Of a stretch of 6,399 bases of DNA, positions 1 through 4,659 are shown piece by piece (the stretch's first letter is position 1; each line of letters begins with the position of its first letter). The stretch lies in the NCBI GenBank assembly GCA_018663815.1, contig JABJPQ010000291.1:1-6399 (forward strand). Direction: 5' to 3'. The notes below the pieces were generated by a model. That model was not told the DNA's origin. It did not search any database and worked only from the letters and a program-made list of their open reading frames with translations. The position numbers were made by a program, and so were the translations under genes. Source of the stretch: Halobacteriovoraceae bacterium (GTDB taxonomy: Bacteria > Bdellovibrionota > Bacteriovoracia > Bacteriovoracales > Bacteriovoracaceae).

Positions 1-310
1 AAATCTTGAAGGCTTTTTTAAAGTTTCCATGATACTTAATAGCTATGCGACTTCCGACACCCCCCTTTGCAATATAGAAATATAAACCATAGCCAATCTC
101 TTTGTCTGCCAAATAGGTCATGCTTTTTTCTGTGCAAGATACCATGTTTAAGTTTAAACTTTCTGCAACCTTTGCAAAGTATGTTCTTTGCTCTGGGTTT
201 CTTACATCAAAGTTTTCATTATCGAGAACATCCTCTTCAGTGTCTGTGTCACGAGGACTAATCTGTTCCACCTTTTTGAAAAATGTCTTCAAATAATCAT
301 TATGATACAT
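1..310 (-). CDS. Partial unknown protein, possibly replication initiator/relaxase by position (cut by left edge)
   Basis: An open frame starts with ATG at 310 and runs without a stop to position 1, giving 103 visible residues that begin MYHNDYLKTFFKKVEQ. A purine-rich site (AAGGAGAGAG) lies just upstream, in the 25-base gap after the ATPase gene. The N-terminal part is acidic (residues about 20-35). It is followed by a segment with alternating hydrophobic and aromatic residues (GYGLYFYIAKGGVGSRIAIKY) that looks like beta strands. I do not recognise a family motif. In Tn916-type modules the gene directly after the FtsK-like ATPase is a rolling-circle initiator or relaxase, so that role is possible. 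No catalytic Tyr/HUH motif lies in the visible part. The coding call is firm and the function is unknown. Confidence 0.75.
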   Translation of the reverse strand, partial: MYHNDYLKTFFKKVEQISPRDTDTEEDVLDNENFDVRNPEQRTYFAKVAESLNLNMVSCTEKSMTYLADKEIGYGLYFYIAKGGVGSRIAIKYHGNFKKAFKI

Positions 311-335
311 CTAAAATCTCTCTCCTTATTTTTTA

Positions 336-1298
336 CTACGAACGCTTTACTGACCTGTTTTTTTCTTTATCTTTTAACTCTTGCTTCCTGTTCTTAGATA
401 AGTTGTTTTTTATTATGTATTCTTGCCCCTCGTTAAACAGGACAAATTCTCCTCTTGTCAGACCTATCATATTTGTTTTTGGTTTTATTCCGAGTGACTG
501 CTCATAGAGTGCGACTGATGGGTCGTTGATTATTTTATAGTTCAACAACGATAGGTCTAACTTGCTTGACCTATTCAACTTTTGCGTGATTATTATAAAT
601 TTTAAATTGCTTGAGCGATTCAATGTTAAATTTGTCGAAACTTTATCAAGTAAGTTTTTATCCATTTTCTCTGCAATGGTTATAAAGGTTAGAATCTCAT
701 CGATTACAATTATCGTTTCTTCTTTTATATTTTTATAGTTATCTATAAAGGCATTTATGTCTCTTATAGCCTGCTCACTGAAATGCTGACCATTTGGAAA
801 ATCCTCGGAGCCTTTCGGGGAGTAGACTAGTGTATTCCTCCCGTCCGTTAAGGCTTTTACGAGTTCAGATTTCCCAACACCACTTATGGCGCTCACTAGT
901 ACTCCATTCCAATGCTGCAAGTCGTTCAAACTGAATTCTTCAATCCTTCCTGTCTGAATATTTTGTTTAAAAACTCCTGCCTTTTTGGGAATAGGTTTCA
1001 TCTTTTCTAAAATAATTTTCTGATTTTTCCTTCTTAGTAGAAATCGTGAACCTATTTCTTGTTCAAGTATTCTTGGCAGCTTTAAAATATGGTCTGTGTC
1101 CACTTTTTTATAATGAGTTATCATAATGGATCTTGGGAATATCTTAATCTTTGTTTCGTCTTTCAAGAGACCGTTATCCTTCAAAACCTCCCTGACTAAA
1201 TTACGTGTTCCTCTTGTTGCTAGTTTATAGACTAAATAGCCCCCAATGGGAGCCATTATAGTCATTATTATTTGTACTTGCTCGGGTGTAATTTCCAT
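336..1298 (-). CDS. FtsK/HerA-type P-loop ATPase with N-terminal membrane anchor
   Basis: This 320-aa protein is predicted to be a DNA-pumping or coupling ATPase at the cytoplasmic membrane. Residues about 8-27 form one hydrophobic segment, followed by a basic region and a linker. A Walker A motif AISGVGKS lies at 137-144 and a Walker B strand TIIVIDE at 195-201. A third strand with a polar end (FIIITQK, 234-240) is placed as in the FtsK/HerA superfamily. The C-terminal tail is lysine-rich. It is shorter than chromosomal FtsK or Tn916 Orf21-like coupling proteins and lacks a gamma-type DNA-reading domain. The ATG overlaps the preceding stop by one base (TAATG), so translation is coupled. Zot/pI assembly ATPases are a less likely alternative because their Walker A is N-terminal and their membrane segment comes later. 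The ATPase fold is well supported; the substrate is inferred. Confidence 0.88.
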   Translation of the reverse strand: MEITPEQVQIIMTIMAPIGGYLVYKLATRGTRNLVREVLKDNGLLKDETKIKIFPRSIMITHYKKVDTDHILKLPRILEQEIGSRFLLRRKNQKIILEKMKPIPKKAGVFKQNIQTGRIEEFSLNDLQHWNGVLVSAISGVGKSELVKALTDGRNTLVYSPKGSEDFPNGQHFSEQAIRDINAFIDNYKNIKEETIIVIDEILTFITIAEKMDKNLLDKVSTNLTLNRSSNLKFIIITQKLNRSSKLDLSLLNYKIINDPSVALYEQSLGIKPKTNMIGLTRGEFVLFNEGQEYIIKNNLSKNRKQELKDKEKNRSVKRS

Positions 1299-1585
1299 TA
1301 CTTCTCTATGCCCATTATTGTGTAATATTTATTGCCCTGCCATTGGGTTTCTTTTACTTTCACAAATAGGACTTTTCCATTTACAAATAATTCTTCTGGC
1401 TTCTTTACATCTTCATGCACCTTTAGCTCTTCAAAGGCTTGGTGAACTCTTTTCAGCTTTTTACTTGTTGCTTCCATGAAGCAGCACAAATAGCCCGTCT
1501 TACTTACCTTTCCAGTGTCCTTGTCGGTGTACTCCGTTGTCCCGTACTCATCTACTGTAATCTTTTTTAAAAATAAATCTCTCAT
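1298..1585 (-). CDS. Small unknown protein, possibly OB-like/DUF961-like by position
   Basis: This 95-aa protein has a near-perfect AGGAGG site (minus strand, 1595-1590) four bases before the ATG. It overlaps the upstream gene by four bases (ATGA). The sequence alternates charged and hydrophobic residues, with likely beta strands at residues about 2-10, 25-37 and 70-93 (GKVLFVKVKE, KYYTIMGIEK) and one helix around 40-55. This pattern is compatible with a small OB-like fold, but I recognise no signature. In Tn916/ICEBs1-type modules, small YdcP/DUF961 proteins that assist replication sit just before the FtsK-like gene, so an accessory replication or ssDNA-binding role is a reasonable guess. 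Its tight coupling with the ATPase supports a shared process. Expression is secure; function is not. Confidence 0.85.
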   Translation of the reverse strand: MRDLFLKKITVDEYGTTEYTDKDTGKVSKTGYLCCFMEATSKKLKRVHQAFEELKVHEDVKKPEELFVNGKVLFVKVKETQWQGNKYYTIMGIEK

Positions 1586-1800
1586 TGTTCCTCCTTTTGG
1601 TTGTTTGAGTTATTATTTACTCGCTCTTTTTCAAGAGCTTGTTCGAATTCTTCTTTAAGGTTTGGGTATGTGTGAAAGTACTCATATACAAATAGTGGGC
1701 TTTCATATTCCAGAAGTACTTTCTCCCCCGCACTTAACCATAAGTAAGCCAGTTCATTCTCCCTGAAGTGATAATTTTTTAGCCATTCAATTCTAGTCAT
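1582..1800 (-). CDS. Small acidic unknown protein, first gene of the leftward operon
   Basis: This 72-aa protein has a good ribosome binding site (AAGGAGA, minus strand 1814-1808) eight bases before the ATG. The N-terminal two thirds are rich in aromatic residues and leucine (WLKNYHF, AYLWLS, FVYEYFHTY) and probably form a small globular fold. The C-terminal end is a charged helix followed by an asparagine/glutamine/glutamate tail. That tail also encodes the strong Shine-Dalgarno site of the next gene. No membrane segment, helix-turn-helix or known motif is evident. It is the promoter-proximal gene of the unit that continues into the 95-aa protein and the ATPase, so it probably serves the same replication or transfer function. 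No family is recognised. Confidence 0.78.
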   Translation of the reverse strand: MTRIEWLKNYHFRENELAYLWLSAGEKVLLEYESPLFVYEYFHTYPNLKEEFEQALEKERVNNNSNNQKEEQ

Positions 1801-1886
1801 CTTTCTTTCTCCTTTTAATAAGTTGTGAACCTATAAATCTATATATGGAGAATATTCAGGAAAATAATTTGCAAGAATGCATTTTT

Positions 1887-1914
1887 TTATTAGTTTTCTT
1901 TAATTCCACCTCAA
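1887..1914 (-). promoter_or_regulatory. Candidate promoter for the leftward operon
   Basis: On the minus strand TTGAGG (1914-1909) and TAATAA (1892-1887) are separated by 16 bases. This would give a leader of about 80 bases before the ATG at 1800. Both boxes are only partial consensus matches in an AT-rich stretch. A GAATATTC palindrome (1850-1857) lies in the leader and could be an operator. The call is weak. Confidence 0.28.
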
Positions 1915-1970
1915 AACCCCTTTATTTTGCTGTTTTAAATTATTCAAAACAAAATTCAAGAGACTTTTCT

Positions 1971-1985
1971 ACGAACTCTGCTCGT
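1971..1985. repeat. Imperfect inverted repeat in the divergent intergenic region
   Basis: ACGAAC-TCT-GCTCGT has arms 1971-1976 and 1980-1985. Five of the six positions pair; on the minus strand the sixth is a G-U wobble. A T-rich run follows on the plus side. It lies between the two divergent operons, just upstream of the plus-strand promoter. The rest of the 237-bp intergenic region is AT-rich, with two ATTCAA repeats (1942-1947 and 1954-1959) and no gene. The structure could be an operator, a weak terminator or part of an origin. None of these is established. Confidence 0.35.
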
Positions 1986-1991
1986 TGATTT

Positions 1992-2019
1992 TTGTTTTTA
2001 GTCACAATTTTTTTATAAA
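1992..2019 (+). promoter_or_regulatory. Candidate promoter for the plus-strand operon
   Basis: TTGTTT (1992-1997) and TATAAA (2014-2019) are separated by 16 bases. The -10 box lies 18 bases before the ATG at 2038, leaving a short leader that contains the AAAGGAG site (2025-2031). Spacing and match are reasonable for a sigma-70/sigma-A promoter, although the region is AT-rich and chance matches are common. Confidence 0.5.
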
Positions 2020-2037
2020 CCATCAAAGGAGATTTTC

Positions 2038-2235
2038 ATGAGAAGAAGACAAAACGAACAAAACATTACCTTTTTAGACAAAGATTCTTACCGTGTCTTT
2101 CCAAGCAAGAGTGGTGAGTACCTTCTGATTTTGCTACCGAAAACAGGAGAAATGATTAGCATTCACCTAATCACACTAAACAAGCTAATGGGATATTCGC
2201 TAATGAAGCAATCTAAAAACAAAAGGGCTGCCTAA
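2038..2235 (+). CDS. Small basic unknown protein, first gene of the plus-strand operon
   Basis: This 65-aa protein starts at an ATG six bases after a strong AAAGGAG site. Both termini are basic (MRRRQNEQ at the start, KQSKNKRAA at the end). The middle alternates hydrophobic and polar residues (YLLILLPKTGEMISIHLITLNKL), suggesting beta strands plus a helix rather than a membrane span. No recognised motif is present. The charge would suit a nucleic-acid-binding or regulatory protein, which is speculation. It is followed by two further small genes in the same direction, and its stop codon sits at the top of a 12-bp hairpin (2222-2248). It diverges from the leftward ATPase operon, a position often held by a regulator of both directions. 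Confidence 0.72.
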   Translation: MRRRQNEQNITFLDKDSYRVFPSKSGEYLLILLPKTGEMISIHLITLNKLMGYSLMKQSKNKRAA

Positions 2236-2248
2236 CAGGTAGTCCTTT
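2222..2248. promoter_or_regulatory. Strong stop-codon hairpin; possible attenuator or minus-strand terminator
   Basis: Arms AAAGGGCTGCCT (2222-2233) and AGGTAGTCCTTT (2237-2248) pair over 12 bp (two G-U) with a 3-base loop. The TAA of the 65-aa gene is at 2233-2235. On the plus strand no T tract follows. Instead the distal arm can pair alternatively with the next gene's Shine-Dalgarno (CCTTTAAAGG, 2244-2253). On the minus strand the hairpin is followed by TTTTGTTTTTAG, so it could terminate leftward transcripts read through from the restriction cassette. The structure is seen directly; its role is inferred. Confidence 0.6.
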
Positions 2249-2261
2249 AAAGGGGGAATGA

Positions 2262-2462
2262 ATGAATTTGCAACTTTTATACATTAGAGATTTTAAGCAA
2301 AAACGACTTGAGCTTTTTAATAAATATTCTCACTGTACTGATATAGCGAGAAATGAACTTTTAACATTCTTAACTATTAAAGCAAGGCGTGGAAATACTA
2401 CAAACTGTATTAAAACAGCAAACTTTTACATCTCTCATCTAAGAGAACAAAGGATTATCTAA
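2262..2462 (+). CDS. Small unknown protein with helix-turn-helix-like C-terminus
   Basis: This 66-aa protein has the run AAAGGGGG (2249-2256) five bases before the ATG at 2262. Another ATG at 2258 is in a different frame. The protein is basic and probably mostly helical. Its second half (NELLTFLTIKA, then a turn with RRGNTTN, then a helix ending SHLREQRII) resembles the helix-turn-helix plus wing pattern of small winged-helix proteins. I cannot confirm a family. It overlaps the next gene by one base (TAATG), so the two are translationally coupled. Access of ribosomes may depend on the hairpin before it. A DNA-binding role is a low-confidence guess; the coding call is moderate because of the good site and the coupling. 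Confidence 0.65.
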   Translation: MNLQLLYIRDFKQKRLELFNKYSHCTDIARNELLTFLTIKARRGNTTNCIKTANFYISHLREQRII

Positions 2463-3031
2463 TGGAAAGTTTATTGGTTTGGTTTTTTATATTTTATTTC
2501 TTTTCTTCAAGGAGCATTGGCAATGATTTTATTTCGTTTATTAAGTTTATTTTTAAGTCGCTTGGTAACATTTTTCTTTCATTTTTTCATTTCTTGCATG
2601 ATTCTCTCAAGTCTAGGTTTGTTAAACGAAAAAGAGCTTTACCCTACAGTAAAAAAGCAAGCTCTAAAAATAATCAAAGTAACAAGAAACAATCTTTAAG
2701 ACCTCATAGTGAGATTTCAGTCTCACTCTCAAGAGAAAATTACTGCCCAGTCAATGAGTTTCATATGAAACTAGACAGCCCTGTTCAGCAAGCCGTGTGG
2801 CGCTACTATGTTGATACGAACATGTCTAAAGAGATTCAGTCTCACGTTGTTATCTCTCTTGATAGAACAGCTAAAGAGCCTAAAAAATGGGACATTACCG
2901 AAGATTGCCTTGCGATGAATATCCCACTTGTCTGGAGAATTATCCAATATGAACAGCAGAAGCTGAGTATGAAGGGCATGATTCCTTTTGTGCTTAGCCT
3001 CTATGGAATCTCTAGTAAAAAGCCTGCATAA
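2462..3031 (+). CDS. Unknown protein with hydrophobic N-terminus, basic linker and globular C-terminal domain
   Basis: This 189-aa protein starts at an ATG overlapping the previous stop, with AAAGGA seven bases upstream. Residues 4-14 are strongly hydrophobic. Residues 23-46 are phenylalanine-rich with scattered lysines, so the first 50 residues probably insert in or lie on the membrane. A basic, serine- and asparagine-rich linker spans about 51-82. The remainder (about 100-189) looks globular and has four tryptophans or paired aromatics (AVWRYYVD, KKWDITEDC, PLVWRIIQYEQ). I recognise no family. The arrangement is that of a membrane-anchored protein with a cytoplasmic domain, possibly a partner of the membrane ATPase encoded divergently. 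Its stop codon forms the loop of a terminator-like hairpin. A second SD-led frame lies within its first half. Confidence 0.72.
   Translation: MESLLVWFFIFYFFSSRSIGNDFISFIKFIFKSLGNIFLSFFHFLHDSLKSRFVKRKRALPYSKKASSKNNQSNKKQSLRPHSEISVSLSRENYCPVNEFHMKLDSPVQQAVWRYYVDTNMSKEIQSHVVISLDRTAKEPKKWDITEDCLAMNIPLVWRIIQYEQQKLSMKGMIPFVLSLYGISSKKPA
2523..2699 (+). CDS. Possible nested small membrane protein in an alternative frame
   Basis: Inside the 189-aa gene, AAGGAG (2509-2514) stands eight bases before an ATG at 2523. That ATG opens a 58-codon frame distinct from the host frame. The product would have a hydrophobic stretch at about residues 2-33 and then a charged tail (NEKELYP, KKQ, TRNNL), a typical small single-span or hairpin membrane protein. 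A TTG at 2517 in the same frame is a less likely start. It overlaps the host gene's hydrophobic N-terminus and basic linker and stops where the host's globular part begins. AT-rich hydrophobic coding DNA often gives hydrophobic shadow frames, so only the well-placed Shine-Dalgarno argues that this one is real. Confidence 0.33.
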   Translation: MILFRLLSLFLSRLVTFFFHFFISCMILSSLGLLNEKELYPTVKKQALKIIKVTRNNL

Positions 3032-3048
3032 TGCGGGTTACTTATTTT
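3017..3048. terminator. Stop-codon hairpin, probable bidirectional terminator
   Basis: AGCCTGCA (3021-3028) pairs with TGCGGGTT (3032-3039) over 8 bp with two wobbles. The loop is exactly the TAA stop of the 189-aa gene. ACTTATTTT follows on the plus strand. Read leftwards, the stem is flanked by a TTTTT run. It lies between convergent transcription units, where a shared terminator is expected. The stem is short, so strength is uncertain. Confidence 0.5.
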
Positions 3049-3049
3049 C

Positions 3050-3074
3050 AATTAAAGTCATATTTACTTTAATT
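3050..3074. repeat. Perfect 9-bp inverted repeat between convergent genes
   Basis: AATTAAAGT (3050-3058) and ACTTTAATT (3066-3074) are exact inverted copies around a 7-base loop. The arms are AT-rich, so a transcription terminator role is weaker than for the adjacent hairpin. A protein-binding site is possible. Confidence 0.45.
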
Positions 3075-3110
3075 ATTCAATTTTGAGTTTTTTGATATAG
3101 TTTAATGATT

Positions 3111-3138
3111 CCGGCCAATTGGGCCACAGGGTTTGTGG
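3111..3138. other. Short GC-rich island with palindrome and hairpin
   Basis: In otherwise AT-rich intergenic DNA, 3111-3138 contains the palindrome CCAATTGG (3115-3122). Directly after it come CCACA (3124-3128) and TGTGG (3134-3138) around a GGGTT loop. A TTAATTAA palindrome (3139-3146) follows. No T tract is suitably placed for a simple terminator. It sits between the terminator-like sequences and the 3' end of the endonuclease gene. Its role is unknown; a recombination or protein-binding site is possible. Confidence 0.35.
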
Positions 3139-3162
3139 TTAATTAATGCATTTAAGTCTTTT

Positions 3163-3957
3163 TTACTTTTTTTGATTTTTCTTATACTCAGCATAAGTTT
3201 TCAAGTTTTTATATGGCTGCTCCTTGTGTCCCTCTTTCTTTGCCATGTCTGTCGTAAGGTAGTTTGTCCAGTAATCATCAAATACATGTTCACCAAGGAC
3301 TGAGAAGGGACCTTTTCCGTTTACAAGATCTTCTATCAAAGTTATCCCACCAATATTCTTAGTGTTACCACTTCCAGGTCTATCTATTGCTATTTTAAAT
3401 TTTTCAGCCAGAAAGAACTCTGAGTCTGTTACTACAGATTTAATCTTACTCAAATCATCGATACTGTACGAGGTTGTTTCATCAATATCTTCGTCTGAGC
3501 GTGTGTAAATCAAGCCCAAAACATAGTGTCCCGCATAGTCTTTATATGGATATGGGATATTCTTAGTGCTTTCTCTATTTCGAAAGTATCCAGTAAATGC
3601 TCCTAAGGTCATACCATTTACAGATCTTGAATTCTTCCTGTAAGTACTCTTTATATCAACGGCAAATAGATTACCACTTTCATCCTTAAATGTTATATCT
3701 GGATAGTGATTTTGATGTGCAGTTAGGATTAATTGTAAATTGTTATCATTGGCAAATTTTGTTATTTCCGGAAATATCAATAACTCCATAATCTTAGAAA
3801 CAACCTTTGTGTCAGCGGATACCGTATAAATCCTTTTAGATGTATCGATAAATCCTTTAATCACCCACTCACCGTCTTTGGTTGATACTGCTTTTTTAAG
3901 ACTCCCAACACAGACTCTAAATTTCTTTTCAAAATTTTCTTTTATTTGTTTTACCAT
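3163..3957 (-). CDS. EcoRV-family Type II restriction endonuclease, predicted site GATATC
   Basis: This 264-aa protein is homologous to R.EcoRV (about 245 aa) along most of its length. The EcoRV glutamate of the helix after DTKVxS corresponds to E58. QNHYPD (82-87) matches the EcoRV Q-loop and first catalytic aspartate. VDIKSTY (100-106) supplies the DxK pair D101/K103. FRNxxxxTKNIxYP (125-137) and YTR (151-153) are shared. GSGNTKN (195-201) matches the recognition loop that reads GATATC, with one Thr to Lys change. All catalytic residues are intact. The start is ATG at 3957 with AAAGG seven bases upstream. The extra length is mainly N-terminal and in the loop after YTR. The gene is the last of a methyltransferase-unknown-endonuclease cassette, separated by 69 bases from the gene before it. 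No controller (C) protein gene is present. Family assignment is very confident; the exact specificity is inferred. Confidence 0.95.
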   Translation of the reverse strand: MVKQIKENFEKKFRVCVGSLKKAVSTKDGEWVIKGFIDTSKRIYTVSADTKVVSKIMELLIFPEITKFANDNNLQLILTAHQNHYPDITFKDESGNLFAVDIKSTYRKNSRSVNGMTLGAFTGYFRNRESTKNIPYPYKDYAGHYVLGLIYTRSDEDIDETTSYSIDDLSKIKSVVTDSEFFLAEKFKIAIDRPGSGNTKNIGGITLIEDLVNGKGPFSVLGEHVFDDYWTNYLTTDMAKKEGHKEQPYKNLKTYAEYKKNQKK

Positions 3958-4026
3958 TATAATGCCTTTGATTACATTCTAACGGATTTAATACATTAAT
4001 GAGGATTGGAATTTTTTGCCTTGCTC

Positions 4027-4656
4027 TTAAAAGTCGAAGTCATCAAGAGAGTCATCTGAGTAGTCATCATAAAAGTCAGCATCAAGAATTGCATCTTCAG
4101 CGTGTGACTTTTTAGCACCTGCTTTGCTTTTTTTCTTTGTTGACCTTTTTGCTCCTGCCTTCGTGGGGATTACTGTATCTACAATAATTTTATCTTTATT
4201 GAATTCCACATAGAAAAAGCCTGACATACTAAAAACGAGAGAGTTTATTAAAGCTTGTTTCGAGCTAGTTGTCTCCCACCTAAATAACTCTTCGTCCTCA
4301 AGTTGAGTAAGTTTCTCGGTGAGTTCAAACCAAACCTTAACATAACGGCTATTTTTGTAATACTCAGGGATATTTTCTGTCTCAGGACGGCTACGGAATG
4401 CTTTTTTTACTTTTGCTTTATGTGCAATATATTTTTTAGTTTCATAAGACCTTCTAACTAAGATTACATAGTAATCCTTCTCACCCTTATTAATTTCGTC
4501 TACTACTTTTTGTCCTGCTGGTTGACCAAATTTACCTAAAAACACCTCACCTTTTGAGTCAAAAAGGTCATTGTGTTCCTTTATGGTGTCCACTACCTTA
4601 CCGTTTATCTCGTTGGAATACCTAATGGCGATTCCTTTAATTTTGCTCTCTTTCAT
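4027..4656 (-). CDS. Unknown protein inside the restriction cassette, with acidic SSB-like tail
   Basis: This 209-aa protein starts three bases after the methyltransferase stop (TAATGAATG), so translation is coupled. Residues 1-155 look like one mixed alpha/beta domain. Strands such as YYVILVRRSY (62-71), YIAHKAKVKKA (76-86) and YVKVWFEL (105-112) loosely recall PUA-superfamily (EVE/ASCH) small-molecule or modified-base readers, but I cannot confirm this. Residues 165-184 are a lysine/alanine linker containing KAGAK twice. Residues 187-209 are very acidic and end LDDFDF. Such a tail resembles the SSB-type C-terminal tip that recruits replication and repair proteins, or a DNA mimic. It lacks nuclease and methyltransferase motifs. 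Its place between the methyltransferase and endonuclease suggests an accessory or regulatory part of the system. Expression is confident; function is unknown. Confidence 0.85.
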   Translation of the reverse strand: MKESKIKGIAIRYSNEINGKVVDTIKEHNDLFDSKGEVFLGKFGQPAGQKVVDEINKGEKDYYVILVRRSYETKKYIAHKAKVKKAFRSRPETENIPEYYKNSRYVKVWFELTEKLTQLEDEELFRWETTSSKQALINSLVFSMSGFFYVEFNKDKIIVDTVIPTKAGAKRSTKKKSKAGAKKSHAEDAILDADFYDDYSDDSLDDFDF

Positions 4657-4659
4657 TCA

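Noticed and set aside
67..507. Three short plus-strand open frames
   Set aside because: They overlap each other and lie antisense to the left partial gene and the ATPase gene. None has a convincing Shine-Dalgarno.
336..1298. Zot/pI filamentous-phage assembly ATPase
   Set aside because: The membrane segment is at the N-terminus and the Walker A is mid-protein, the reverse of pI/Zot. FtsK/HerA fits better.
1246..1479. Plus-strand open frame of 77 codons
   Set aside because: It lies opposite the ATPase and 95-aa genes, has no good ribosome site, and its leucine/cysteine-rich product is typical of antisense shadows.
2340..2350. TAGCGA motif, similar to a conserved motif of single-strand origins
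   Set aside because: It lies inside a coding frame without the surrounding stem-loop structure expected of such origins.
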